A stretch of DNA of 39,684 nucleotides from JBBDIM01 sp040880405 (GTDB taxonomy: Bacteria > Planctomycetota > Planctomycetia > Pirellulales > Pirellulaceae). Positions 7,157-15,311 of the stretch are shown here, piece after piece (position 1 is the stretch's first letter; each line of letters opens with the position of its first letter). Location: positions 1 to 39,684 of the forward strand of contig JBBDIM010000055.1 in assembly GCA_040880405.1 (NCBI GenBank). The letters run 5' to 3'. The notes beneath the pieces are model-generated. The model was given only the letters and a program-made list of their open reading frames with translations. It ran no database searches and was not told the DNA's origin. The translations under genes were made by a program, and so were the position numbers.

Positions 7157-7512
7157 AGACGGTCCCGTAGCCACGTTCGCGAAGAACGTGGGAGAACTGC
7201 GAGTGGTTCTGGCANNNNNNNNNNNNNNNNNNNNNNNNNNNNNNNNNNNNNNNNNNNNNNNNNNNNNNNNNNNNNNNNNNNNNNNNNNNNNNNNNNNNNN
7301 NNNNNNNNNNNNNNCTTGAGGGGCGACGCGGGTTAGCAGTTCCCCCACGCTGTGGCCAGCGTGGCTACGGATGATTTTGTAGCCACGTTCGCGTAGAACG
7401 TGGGAGAACTGCGAGTGGTTCTGGTACTTGAGGGGCGACGCGGGTTAGCAGTTCCCCCACGCTGTGGCCAGCGTGGCTACGTAGGATTTCCGGGCTTCTC
7501 CGTGCCGCTATT
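7157..7512. repeat. Tandem 102-bp palindromic units at convergent gene ends
   Basis: Unit 2 is 7379-7480. Unit 1 is split by the N gap: 7167-7214 (48 nt) and 7315-7368 (54 nt), which add up to exactly 102 nt in register with unit 2. A 10-nt spacer (7369-7378) separates the units. Each unit starts GTAGCCACG, ends CGTGGCTAC, and folds as an overall inverted repeat, while each half forms its own hairpin (CACGTTC/GAACGTG with a 5-nt loop; CACGCTG/CAGCGTG with a 4-nt loop). It lies between the converging 3' ends of ndk and the SDR gene. No gene is supported here. Confidence 0.85.
7215..7314. other. Assembly gap (100 N)
   Basis: Exactly 100 ambiguous bases, the usual placeholder for a scaffold gap of unknown size. 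It falls inside the palindromic repeat array, whose units probably caused the assembly break. Confidence 0.97.
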
Positions 7513-8199
7513 TTACTGCGGCACTGAGACCGACTGGCCATTCTGTTTTCGTCCGAGCGACAGAATATAGGGGGCCGCTTTTTTGACCCATACGTCCGGG
7601 CCGGGAAATTCCGAGGCGTGGTGGGTGAAGCAAATCTCCAGCAGTTCGGTATGCACAATACCTGGGCTGAGGGGAATCGCCGCCATGCCGTTGGGTAGTT
7701 CCGCCGAGAGGGCCTGGGTGAGGCCTTCGATCGCGTACTTGGTGGAGCAGTAAGTGGCAACCTCCGGCGAAGTGGTTCGTCCCCAGCCGGAGCTGACATT
7801 GACGATCACGCCGTTGTTCGCCTCGACCATCGCCGGCACCAAACCTTTGAGCACGTAAAACACCCCTTTGATGTTGACGTCGATCACGCGGGAAAACTCC
7901 TCGGTCGGCACCTCCCACAGGGGGCGATTCTCGCCGATGATGGCGGCGTTGTTGATCAATAGATCAGGCGGGCCGAGATGCTCCAGCACGGTTTGAGACC
8001 AAGTGGCAACCGCCGTCGGGTCAGAGACATCGAGGGTGTCGAACCGATGAGGTGCCGAATAGCGCTGATTAAGCTCTTCCACCAGGGCGGCCGAACGGCC
8101 GCAGCCCACGACGGTGTGCCCTTCGGCGATCCAGGTTTCCGCCAAGGCCCGGCCGATTCCTCGCGTGGCACCGGTGATCACGATCTTCTTGCCGCTCAT
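7513..8199 (-). CDS. SDR-family NAD(P)-dependent oxidoreductase
   Basis: Classical short-chain dehydrogenase/reductase of 228 residues with a Rossmann fold. Visible motifs: cofactor loop TGATRGIG (9-16), the NNAA motif (83-86), catalytic Ser in NVSSGWG (Ser136/137), and the Tyr-x-x-x-Lys pair at Tyr150 and Lys154. An Arg at 35 (CGRS) after the second strand would suit NADP. The C-terminus is short and somewhat atypical. The substrate cannot be told from the sequence. An AGGAGG site precedes the ATG. It diverges from the DUF309 gene 93 bp away and converges with ndk. Confidence 0.93.
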   Translation of the reverse strand: MSGKKIVITGATRGIGRALAETWIAEGHTVVGCGRSAALVEELNQRYSAPHRFDTLDVSDPTAVATWSQTVLEHLGPPDLLINNAAIIGENRPLWEVPTEEFSRVIDVNIKGVFYVLKGLVPAMVEANNGVIVNVSSGWGRTTSPEVATYCSTKYAIEGLTQALSAELPNGMAAIPLSPGIVHTELLEICFTHHASEFPGPDVWVKKAAPYILSLGRKQNGQSVSVPQ

Positions 8200-8242
8200 C
8201 GAAAAATCCTCCTGTCGGGTAGAGATCCAGTACCGCGCTGGT

Positions 8243-8251
8243 TGTTACAAT
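8243..8251 (+). promoter_or_regulatory. Candidate extended -10 promoter for the DUF309 gene
   Basis: TGTTACAAT (8243-8251) fits an extended -10 (TG, one base, TACAAT). No good -35 hexamer is present at the usual distance. A transcript would start near 8258, about 35 nt before the proposed GTG start. Confidence 0.35.
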
Positions 8252-8292
8252 AAAAGGGTTCAACACCGAGGACTCGCCGCGATTATTGACCA

Positions 8293-8829
8293 GTGCAACG
8301 ATACGCCCAGCCATTTAGCCTGCCCGCCTATTCCTACGTCCCAGGTCGCTTTCCGCACCCGCAGTCCGACCCCCAGGGACATAGCTATCAAAAGACGAAT
8401 CCGTTTATCGGGCATCTAACACCTTCCCAGGTTCTTGAGCGGGAAGAGTTTTTGCAAGGGGTCGACCTGTTCAACCACGGCTACTACTGGGAATCGCACG
8501 AGCAGTGGGAACTGATCTGGAAGGCGATCGGGCAGCGGGGGACCATGGGCTGCTTTTTGAAGGGCTTAATCAAACTGGCGGCTTGCGGAGTGAAAGCCCG
8601 AGAAGAGATTCCGCATGGCACGGCCCATCACGCGCGGCGAGGGGCCGATTTGCTGGAACTGTGTCGCGAGAAGCAAGTCATTATGTCGCGGGTGAACCTG
8701 GATGCGTTGATCGAAGCCGCGCGAAAGGTCGAGGGCGATCCAGAGAGTATTTTCAATGGATCGCCGGAACTTGTGGTCGTCGTCTGGAAGGTGCCAATCG
8801 AGATTCGCACCGCCAATAATGTTCTCTAA
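8293..8829 (+). CDS. DUF309 domain protein
   Basis: 178-residue protein of unknown function. Residues about 50-125 match the DUF309 pattern as I know it: FLQGVDLFNHGYYWESHEQWE followed by W, then a glycine-rich FLKGLIKLAA helix and HHARRGADLL, giving the conserved His/Glu/Trp set of this small all-helical family. The first 45 residues are proline- and aromatic-rich and lie outside the domain. The predicted start is GTG 8293 without a clear ribosome binding site; the first strong domain residues begin much later, so the true start may be downstream. Its stop overlaps the stop of the convergent gene at 8826 by 4 bp. Confidence 0.82.
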   Translation: MQRYAQPFSLPAYSYVPGRFPHPQSDPQGHSYQKTNPFIGHLTPSQVLEREEFLQGVDLFNHGYYWESHEQWELIWKAIGQRGTMGCFLKGLIKLAACGVKAREEIPHGTAHHARRGADLLELCREKQVIMSRVNLDALIEAARKVEGDPESIFNGSPELVVVVWKVPIEIRTANNVL

Positions 8830-9263
8830 TCGCCGACCGCTACGGAAGACAACTCCGGCGTGAGCTTGGAGATCTTCCGCGACAGGCCGCGGCGGTATTC
8901 GCGGGGCAGGTATTCCCGTTCCACCATTTCCGGATCGTACTGCGTCCACGTTTCCCGCACGACCTCCGCGACGACATGTCGCGTGACATCACCATCGTTC
9001 CAGGTCGATTCGTACATCCCGTCGGACCAGCGCCGCCGAGGCAATTGCCAGGGGCTTTTCAGGAGCCGCCAAGCGGTGACATGAAATCGCGCGTCTCGGG
9101 CCGACCACTCGTAGAAGATTACTTGATCAAAGACGAGTCGTCCCTGGGCATCGTGGTAGTGATTGATCTCTAAAAGATCGACTCGATCCTGGACCGCGGG
9201 CGACTGCGGTTGGGCACCGAGCAGAGGCAAGAGCATTGCAAGCGAAAAGGAAATGCTACTCAT
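8826..9263 (-). CDS. Secreted hypothetical protein
   Basis: 145 residues of no recognised family. A short N-terminal hydrophobic stretch (SISFSLAMLLPLLGA, 3-17) looks like a signal peptide cut near GAQ. The rest is rich in Trp, Tyr and Arg, with blocks such as DQVIFYEW and WNDGD, suggesting a small beta-rich domain. GGGAGGATGAT directly before the ATG supports the start. The 3' end overlaps the convergent DUF309 gene by 4 bp. It is in line with the DUF971 and DUF4105 genes on the same strand but is separated from them by about 240 bp. Confidence 0.8.
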   Translation of the reverse strand: MSSISFSLAMLLPLLGAQPQSPAVQDRVDLLEINHYHDAQGRLVFDQVIFYEWSARDARFHVTAWRLLKSPWQLPRRRWSDGMYESTWNDGDVTRHVVAEVVRETWTQYDPEMVEREYLPREYRRGLSRKISKLTPELSSVAVGD

Positions 9264-9502
9264 ATCATCCTCCCAAATTTGAAAAATTGGTCGGGGCAGC
9301 TCAATCAGAGTAGGGGCGTATCTACAACCGATCTTCGGGCCACGGCAAGATCAAACTGTTTGGATTTCTTCACATTTACGGAAATCGGCGGCATTTCGCG
9401 CGAATTGTCAATGCCGCTAGCACGAGAAATGCGCCAAAAAGTGGGATTAAGTGCTAGTTTCCGGCAGGGCCCGAATGACTCACGGCCTTTCCGAAGCGAC
9501 GC

Positions 9503-9817
9503 TCAACGCGCTTCATCCGCGGCTGGCATTTCGCGGAGATGTTCCCACGTATAGAGACCGGTGTCGTGCCCGTCGCTCCAGCGAATCCGAATGGCGTAGC
9601 CCCCGACCTGCTCCATCGCGGTGATGCTGACATCGCTGGGAACCATCTCCGGCCGCAGGACCTTCACGCCGGTCCGTTCATCGACACAGTGGGCACAGCG
9701 GCAGCTAAATCGGAGGTCCCAAAAACGACACACGGTTTTCACTTCGTCGTGCCAAAGAATCGCCAATTCCCCTGATTCGCGTTGGGCCTGAATATCGCGG
9801 GGAAACGGATCGGACAT
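9503..9817 (-). CDS. DUF971 (GBBH-like N-terminal) protein
   Basis: 104 residues matching the DUF971 family, a small domain found alone or fused to gamma-butyrobetaine hydroxylase and to Mrp/NBP35-type Fe-S proteins. Diagnostic stretches: an N-terminal LAILWHDE, the cysteine-bearing SCRCAHCVDERTG (about 38-50), VSITAMEQVGGYAIRI, and the near-invariant WSDGHDTGLYTWEHLR (79-94). Cys39, Cys41 and Cys44 might bind a metal; in many homologues only the CxxC pair is kept. Standalone members have been linked to iron-sulphur metabolism, but there is no direct support here. No clear ribosome binding site; it lies 51 bp downstream of the DUF4105 gene on the same strand. Confidence 0.9.
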   Translation of the reverse strand: MSDPFPRDIQAQRESGELAILWHDEVKTVCRFWDLRFSCRCAHCVDERTGVKVLRPEMVPSDVSITAMEQVGGYAIRIRWSDGHDTGLYTWEHLREMPAADEAR

Positions 9818-9868
9818 GGTAATGCGGGGGGGAAAGCGGCGAGGGTGGATGGGGCCGGGAGAAACCCC

Positions 9869-10774
9869 TTAGCGGCTTCGGATCAACTTCGAGAAATCGG
9901 GCGAGTACCTATGTTTGGCCGCCAGATCGTTGATCTTGGCCTGTTGTTTGAGCTGCTCAAAGGGAACTGTGGTGTCGAGCAGCCCTAGCTCATAAGCATA
10001 CTCATCGCTTTTGCCCGGCAACACCACCCGCATGTCGAAGGGGATCTTATTGGGAGCCAATTGGTTGGCGTGGCGAACGATGTTGGTGGTGCAGTTATTG
10101 GTCAAGGTGTTATAGAACTCGGGCTTGTGCGCCAGCTTGTTGGCCCGCTTGAGTACGTCTTTGAGCATCTTTTGCGATTGTTCAGGGCTGGCAACGGTAC
10201 GATAGAGATAGACGTCGCTCTCATAATAGTTGGAACTGAGATTGATGATGTCCCGCTCGTCTCCAATCACGTACATGAGCTCGTACTGGTTGAAAAATCC
10301 CCGCCAGGGTGAATATTCCTCGTGATCCTCCTTGCGGATCTCAACCGAGGTGGCGAGGTAGCGGTCGTCGGTCAAGCCGAAGCTCAACATGGTGTGCGCG
10401 ATGTTGGGAGTCTCTTCGAACGGGACTACCACGTAATCTACCGACTGGACGTCGCTGAGCTTGAATGTCTTATCGTAGTGCTGCACCACGTAATCGTTCT
10501 CGGTGGCGTAGCGACAATTGCGGACGTTTTGGAGGGTGATCTCGTCACCACCGGCATGGAATATCGCGTACGGCAATTTGGCCTGATCCGGAGCCCAGAT
10601 CCGCTGATTGCTGGGAATCACCACCTTGCAGCCGCTCGTCAGACACACCAGCATCGCGCACAACAGCCACCAACCGCCATGTTTGGCGGTGTATGGGTGA
10701 GAGGGCGGGATGGGGCGCGATCCGAGTTTCACGGGTACCGAAGTCAATTCCTGGCAAGAACCTGCATCGATCAA
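9869..10774 (-). CDS. DUF4105 lipoprotein
   Basis: Predicted outer-envelope lipoprotein of about 300 residues. A hydrophobic run (WWLLCAMLVCLTSGC, 35-49) ends in a lipobox LTSGC; the N-terminal extension before it is unusually long, so the start is unsure (in-frame TTG 10774 or a downstream GTG). The mature part carries the DUF4105 pattern: AHTMLSFGLTDDRYLATSVEIR, PWRGFFNQYELMYVIGDERD, and YNTLTNNCTTN, where the Asn-Cys resembles the cysteine of NlpC/papain-like peptidases. The domain is also named Lnb N-terminal periplasmic after a lactobacillus lacto-N-biosidase relative. Catalysis is plausible but unproven. It is followed by the DUF971 gene. Confidence 0.88.
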   Translation of the reverse strand: MIDAGSCQELTSVPVKLGSRPIPPSHPYTAKHGGWWLLCAMLVCLTSGCKVVIPSNQRIWAPDQAKLPYAIFHAGGDEITLQNVRNCRYATENDYVVQHYDKTFKLSDVQSVDYVVVPFEETPNIAHTMLSFGLTDDRYLATSVEIRKEDHEEYSPWRGFFNQYELMYVIGDERDIINLSSNYYESDVYLYRTVASPEQSQKMLKDVLKRANKLAHKPEFYNTLTNNCTTNIVRHANQLAPNKIPFDMRVVLPGKSDEYAYELGLLDTTVPFEQLKQQAKINDLAAKHRYSPDFSKLIRSR

Positions 10775-10857
10775 TTGTCGTGCGGAGCTTATAGGAAATC
10801 CGCCCCTCGGAACGCAACAGCGGTTCGTGATCCTGGCGGCCGAGGTGTGGCATGGAC

Positions 10858-10905
10858 GGGGATGAGATCAACGAGCGGCGGGGTTAAACCCCGCCGCTCA
10901 TCCCC
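10858..10905. repeat. Strong palindrome with nested alternative stem
   Basis: GAGCGGCGGGG (10873-10883) and CCCCGCCGCTC (10889-10899) form a perfect 11-bp stem with loop TTAAA. An outer pair GGGGATGAG (10858-10866) and CTCATCCCC (10897-10905) overlaps the inner stem by three bases, giving alternative folds. It lies between the MocR gene's 3' end and the DUF4105 gene's 5' end. There is no adjacent T-run for minus-strand transcripts, so Rho-independent termination is doubtful. Confidence 0.65.
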
Positions 10906-10956
10906 TTTTCGCGAACCTGGTCAACATCCCGGCCGAGAGCCGACTCGCCAATTCCC

Positions 10957-12369
10957 CTACAGCGACTCCGCTAGCATCGCGCCCAATCGCTTGACTTGCC
11001 GGTGGAGCCGAGGATTCCAGGGGAAACCGGTGTTGATCCGCATGAAGTTGCGGAATCCGCCGGTTGGAGAAAAAATCGGCCCCGGAGCGAATTGAATCCC
11101 TTCTGCGGCCGCCTGGTGATACAACCGCATGGCATCGCACGGTTTGGGAAGTTCCAGCCAGAGGACGTGCCCCCCTTGTGGGGTCGAGATTCGGACCTCG
11201 CGTGGAAAGTGGGATCGAATTGCCCGCATGGCGTCTTCCATCTGTTCCTGAAACCGGCGGCGAAGCTGTCGGAGATGGCGATCGTAGGCCCCCGACTCCA
11301 GATACTCGGCCGCCACCAACTGCGGAGCGACCGAAGTCGCCTGGTTGATCACCAACTTCATCAGTTGCAACTGCTGCTGGTATCGGCCAGGGATCGACCA
11401 ACCAAGCCGCAGCCCCGGCGAGAGCGTCTTGCTAAACGAGCCGCAGTACAGGACCCGCCCCTCAGTATCAAACGCCTTGATCGCACGAGGCCTGGGTGCC
11501 TGGAATGAGAGATCACCATAGACGTCATCCTCGACCAGCGGCACATCGTACCGGGCTAGCAGTTCAACCAACTCCCGTTTGGTCCGGTCCGGCATCAGAC
11601 TGCCGGTGGGGTTGGAGAAGTTCGAGACCATCGCGACCGCGGCGACTTCATATTTGCCCAGCACGTGGTCCAAGTGGTCGAGCTGCATGCCTCTTTCGGG
11701 ATGGGTGGCGACCTCCACCGCTTTTAGCCGGAGCGATTCCAGCACCTCAAGCAGCGCGTAGTAGGCGGGGGATTCGATCGCGACAATCGAGCCGGGGGGC
11801 GCAACGCACTTAATCGCCAGGTAAACCGCCTCTTTGGCCCCACTGGTGATCACCACGTCGTCCGGCGACATCACGATCCCCGCCTCCGGTCCTCGTTTGG
11901 CGATCGCCTTTCGCAGCCGCAGAGAACCGGGTGGGGCATCGTACGAGTGGCAAAGTTCCGGTTCATCCCGCATCACTTTTTGGAACAACCGGTTAAGGGC
12001 CTTGGTGGGCATCAACTCAGGAGACTGAACCGCGGCCCCTAGCGTCGCCTCCGGCCCGATGCCCATCGCAGCGTTCAATCGAACCGGGATGTTCGTTTGG
12101 ACCAAACAGGCCTTCCCGGTTTGGCTGGGGGTGGTCGCCGATTCCGCCGCAACACCCGCCGCCACAAAGTGACCCGACTGAGGCCGGACCTCCAGCAGTC
12201 GCCAGTCCTCCAAAAGTTGGAGGGCCGACTTGATGGTGTTGAGGCTGACGCGGTGCTCATCTCGCAACCGCCGGATCGAAGGCAATCGCTCGCCTGGGCC
12301 AAAAACTCCCGCGCGGATCTGGGCCTGAATCGTCTCAGCCAACTTTTGATAAAGGGGTAAGCGGGGCAT
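10957..12369 (-). CDS. MocR-type (GntR/aminotransferase) transcriptional regulator
   Basis: 470-residue fusion of a GntR-family winged helix (about 1-70: LYQKLAETIQAQI, GERLPSIRRL, VSLNTIKSAL) and a fold-type I aminotransferase domain (about 95-470). PLP-site residues: Asn253 in NFSNPTG, Asp281/282 in VEDDVYGDL, and the Schiff-base Lys314 in SFSKTLSPGLRLGW. Such proteins bind PLP or an amino-acid adduct and regulate vitamin B6, GABA, taurine or amino-acid genes; a few may retain aminotransferase activity. AGGAA lies five bases before the ATG. It is divergent from metE, which suggests control of methionine synthesis, though MetR (LysR family) usually does that. The shared region carries an inverted repeat. 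Confidence 0.92.
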   Translation of the reverse strand: MPRLPLYQKLAETIQAQIRAGVFGPGERLPSIRRLRDEHRVSLNTIKSALQLLEDWRLLEVRPQSGHFVAAGVAAESATTPSQTGKACLVQTNIPVRLNAAMGIGPEATLGAAVQSPELMPTKALNRLFQKVMRDEPELCHSYDAPPGSLRLRKAIAKRGPEAGIVMSPDDVVITSGAKEAVYLAIKCVAPPGSIVAIESPAYYALLEVLESLRLKAVEVATHPERGMQLDHLDHVLGKYEVAAVAMVSNFSNPTGSLMPDRTKRELVELLARYDVPLVEDDVYGDLSFQAPRPRAIKAFDTEGRVLYCGSFSKTLSPGLRLGWSIPGRYQQQLQLMKLVINQATSVAPQLVAAEYLESGAYDRHLRQLRRRFQEQMEDAMRAIRSHFPREVRISTPQGGHVLWLELPKPCDAMRLYHQAAAEGIQFAPGPIFSPTGGFRNFMRINTGFPWNPRLHRQVKRLGAMLAESL

Positions 12370-12418
12370 GTGGTTCCTGGCTGATGAGCAACTGTATCCC
12401 TTGAAGTCCGCAATAATT

Positions 12419-12484
12419 GGTATCAGATGGCGATAAACGGGGTGACTGTACCCATTGTAATACTCGCTCCGCGGTTCTGATACC
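12419..12484. promoter_or_regulatory. Candidate MocR operator in the metE divergent region
   Basis: GGTATCAGA (12419-12427) and TCTGATACC (12476-12484) are perfect 9-bp inverted copies, with starts 57 bp apart. Between them, TGTAATACT (12456-12464) could be part of a promoter, and GGGT/ACCC flanks GACTGT near 12440-12453. MocR regulators often bind separated repeats in divergent regions; binding here is inferred. I see no SAM or cobalamin riboswitch. Confidence 0.45.
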
Positions 12485-12562
12485 CACCGATGCCTCAGCG
12501 TAAACTTCTACCTTCCATCGGAAAACCAACGACGAATCAACTTAGTGGAAGGAACACACGCC

Positions 12563-14848
12563 ATGGCAATCGCCACCAATCTCGGGTTTCCCCGCATCGG
12601 CGAGAAGCGAGAACTCAAGACTTTACTAGAACGTTTTTGGAAGGGGCAGATCGACGAATCGGCGCTTCGCGATCAATCGGAAGAACTCCAGCGGCGACAT
12701 TGGCAGTGGCAAATTGAGGCTGGCATTGAACATCTGCCAGTCGGCGATTTTTCGCTGTACGACCATGTTCTAGACTGGGTGGTGCGAGTCGGAGGAATCC
12801 CTACGCGGTACGCGGGCTTGGACGGGCTTGCCCAATATTTCGCGATGGCGCGAGGAACCCAAGGGGAAGATAGTATTTCCGCGATGGAGATGACCAAGTG
12901 GTTTGATACGAACTACCACTACATCGTTCCGGAATGGACCGAAGATCAGGAGTTCACGCCGAATTTCGCCGAGTTTTTGGAAGAGGTGAAGCGAGCCCAG
13001 GAAATCGGAAGTCAGCCACGTCCGGTCATCTTGGGACCGGTGAGCCTGTTGCGACTGGGCAAAGCCCGGGGAGGTGACTTTGATCCGCTTACTTTGCTCG
13101 ATCGACTGCTCCCCGTGTATGAGTCGCTGCTCAAGGAGCTTCAGGCAATCGGCGTCGCGTGGATTCAATTGGACGAACCTTGCCTGGTGCTCGACTTAGA
13201 TGAGCCGGCTCAAGCGGCGATTCGCACGTCGACCGAGCGGTTGGCCGCAGCGACATCTGGCCTGAAAATTGTGCTGGGAACCTACTTTGGCGATCTGCGG
13301 GAAAATCTTCCGCTGGCGATGTCGTTACCGGTCGCGGCGGTTCACTTGGACTTAGTGCGAGCGCCTGGCCAACTGACGGAGGCCTTGCCTTTGGTCCAGG
13401 TGGGGCAGTTGCTTTCCTTGGGATTGGTCGACGGCCGGAATGTGTGGCGAACCGATTTGTCCGCGGCACTTGGTTTGGCGGAGCAGGCCGTCGATGCGTT
13501 GGGGGCTGATCGGCTGCTGATCGGGCCGAGCTGTTCACTGCTGCATAGTCCGGTCGATTTGACGGCCGAGACCAGTATCGACCCGGAAATTTACCCCTGG
13601 CTGGCCTTTGCGCGGCAAAAGTTAGAGGAAATCGAACGACTTACTCAGGCGATCAACCAAGGACGCGCGTCGGTCGCCGATTGCCTCCAGGAAAACGCTG
13701 AGATCCTCGCACGGCGAAAGGCATCGACGCGTACAACCAACCGAGAGGTTCGCGAGCGGCTGAGTCATGTCACCACGGAGATGACCGTTCGGCAGTTGCC
13801 CTATGCCCAACGTACAGTGGAGCAGCGCGACAAGCTATCACTCCCGCTGTTTCCTACCACCACCATCGGTTCGTTTCCACAGACAGCGGAAGTGCGTCGC
13901 CAGAGGGCCCTATTTCGCCAGGGCAAACTTGGTGAAACGGAATACCAAGCCTTTTTGGAGCGGGAAACCGAAGCCTGTATTCGCTTGCAGGAGGATATCG
14001 GGCTCGATGTGCTGGTCCATGGCGAGTTCGAGCGGAACGACATGGTCGAGTTCTTCGGTGAGCGACTCGAAGGCTTTCTGGTCAGCGAAAACGGGTGGGT
14101 CCAAAGTTACGGATCGCGGTGTGTGAAGCCGCCGATTATCTTCGGCGATGTCACGCGCCCTACGCCGATGACGGTCCCCTTTACCCGGCTGGCTCAATCT
14201 CTGACGGAGAAACCGGTGAAAGGGATGTTGACCGGTCCGGTGACTATTTTGTGCTGGTCTTTTGTGCGGGACGATCAGCCAAGATCGGAGACCTGTCGGC
14301 AGATCGCCTTGGCAATTCGTGATGAAGTACTTGAGCTAGAAGCCGCTGGCATCGGGTTGATTCAGATCGATGAGCCCGCGATTCGAGAGGGTTTGCCGCT
14401 CCGTAAGGTGGACCATGCCGACTATTTGGCCTGGGCGGTCGAATCGTTTCGTCTCTCAGCCTGTGGAGTAGCGGATGCAACTCAGATCCACACCCACATG
14501 TGTTACAGTGAGTTTCATGACATCCTCTCTGCGATCGCGGATCTGGACGCCGATGTGATCTCGATCGAGACAAGCCGCTCGCAAATGGAACTGTTGGACG
14601 CCTTCGTTGATTTCAACTATCCCAACGAAATCGGACCGGGGGTGTATGACATCCATTCACCGCGCGTCCCCACCACCGAAGAAATGGTGACGCTACTCGA
14701 AAAAGCGGCCCAGGTGATACCGACCGAGCGGTTGTGGGTGAATCCTGATTGTGGATTGAAGACCCGTGACTGGCCGGAGGTGGAGGCCTCGTTGCGTAGA
14801 ATGGTAGAAGCCGCCGGGAACCTTCGCGGTGTCGTGGTCTCGGTTTAG
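12563..14848 (+). CDS. metE: Cobalamin-independent methionine synthase
   Basis: Transfers the methyl group of 5-methyltetrahydropteroyl-triglutamate to homocysteine, the last step of methionine synthesis, without B12. The 761-residue protein has the two-barrel MetE layout. The N-terminal barrel begins NLGFPRIGEKRELK; the C-terminal barrel starts near TTTIGSFPQT. Zinc ligands are visible in IHTHMCYSEF (His and Cys), in VISIETSRSQ (Glu) and in NPDCGLKTR (Cys). ATG 12563 is chosen because GGAAGGAA lies just before it; an in-frame GTG 12545 would put that site inside the gene. It is divergent from a MocR-type regulator and apparently monocistronic, ending at a strong hairpin. Confidence 0.97.
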   Translation: MAIATNLGFPRIGEKRELKTLLERFWKGQIDESALRDQSEELQRRHWQWQIEAGIEHLPVGDFSLYDHVLDWVVRVGGIPTRYAGLDGLAQYFAMARGTQGEDSISAMEMTKWFDTNYHYIVPEWTEDQEFTPNFAEFLEEVKRAQEIGSQPRPVILGPVSLLRLGKARGGDFDPLTLLDRLLPVYESLLKELQAIGVAWIQLDEPCLVLDLDEPAQAAIRTSTERLAAATSGLKIVLGTYFGDLRENLPLAMSLPVAAVHLDLVRAPGQLTEALPLVQVGQLLSLGLVDGRNVWRTDLSAALGLAEQAVDALGADRLLIGPSCSLLHSPVDLTAETSIDPEIYPWLAFARQKLEEIERLTQAINQGRASVADCLQENAEILARRKASTRTTNREVRERLSHVTTEMTVRQLPYAQRTVEQRDKLSLPLFPTTTIGSFPQTAEVRRQRALFRQGKLGETEYQAFLERETEACIRLQEDIGLDVLVHGEFERNDMVEFFGERLEGFLVSENGWVQSYGSRCVKPPIIFGDVTRPTPMTVPFTRLAQSLTEKPVKGMLTGPVTILCWSFVRDDQPRSETCRQIALAIRDEVLELEAAGIGLIQIDEPAIREGLPLRKVDHADYLAWAVESFRLSACGVADATQIHTHMCYSEFHDILSAIADLDADVISIETSRSQMELLDAFVDFNYPNEIGPGVYDIHSPRVPTTEEMVTLLEKAAQVIPTERLWVNPDCGLKTRDWPEVEASLRRMVEAAGNLRGVVVSV

Positions 14849-14880
14849 ACCGGCCAGGGCTAATTTCATGCCAACGGGTG

Positions 14881-14912
14881 AGCGGATCCCCCGAATGCTC
14901 GGGCGATCCGCT
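14881..14912. terminator. Bidirectional hairpin between metE and a convergent lipoprotein gene
   Basis: AGCGGATC (14881-14888) pairs perfectly with GATCCGCT (14905-14912), and inside it CCCGA pairs with TCGGG around a 4-nt loop, interrupted by one C/C mismatch. It lies 32 bp past the metE stop and 48 bp past the stop of the convergent gene. There is no long T-run on either side, so intrinsic termination is only likely to be partial. Confidence 0.5.
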
Positions 14913-14960
14913 TGGTTCGTATTTAAGGATGCAAGATCAAGCTCGACGCGCTCTCGCGGC

Positions 14961-15311
14961 TTACTCTTGCGGTTCCGCATCGGTGTAGCGGCTTTTGCCT
15001 TCGACCGGAGGTTGGCCGCTCGACTGCTCTCCGTCTTCGGGTTCAGGCGGCAGTAGGCCACCAGGTTGCGTAGGGTCTTCCGCGGCGTTGTCCGGGATCG
15101 CGGGTGTGCTGTCGGCCGGCTCATTGGGGTCGAGTGGATCCGGGTGCGTCACGGGCTCTCTCGGATCGACAGGCTGATCCCCAGGTGCCATGCCGTCACG
15201 TGTGTCATAAGCGGCGGGCGGAGCTGTTTCCTCATCGATTGGCGGCTTCTCGCAGCCGATTGCCAGTAAGGTAAACCCGCAAACCAGTAAAGAATGGCTG
15301 ATTATCTTCAT
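14961..15311 (-). CDS. Small acidic proline-rich lipoprotein
   Basis: 116 residues. The signal peptide MKIISHSLLVCGFTLLAIGC ends in a lipobox (LAIGC, Cys20), so the protein should be lipid-anchored in the envelope. The mature part is low-complexity, rich in Pro, Asp and Glu (PVDPREP, HPDPLDPNEP), probably disordered, and ends near SRYTDAEPQE. I know no family. GGAGG before ATG 15311 decides the start; an upstream ATG at 15341 would spoil the signal peptide. It is convergent with metE and divergent from the histidine kinase gene. Confidence 0.82.
   Translation of the reverse strand: MKIISHSLLVCGFTLLAIGCEKPPIDEETAPPAAYDTRDGMAPGDQPVDPREPVTHPDPLDPNEPADSTPAIPDNAAEDPTQPGGLLPPEPEDGEQSSGQPPVEGKSRYTDAEPQE

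Noticed and set aside
7050..7348. Open frames running through the N gap
   Set aside because: They are artefacts of ambiguous bases and of the ndk reading frame in other phases.
10322..11095. Long plus-strand open frame of 257 codons
   Set aside because: It runs antisense across the DUF4105 start, the spacer and the MocR 3' end, and its product has no family features. It is a GC-rich shadow.
12370..12562. SAM or cobalamin riboswitch ahead of metE
   Set aside because: The spacer is under 200 bp, shared with a divergent gene, and shows no B12-box or SAM-box elements that I could recognise.
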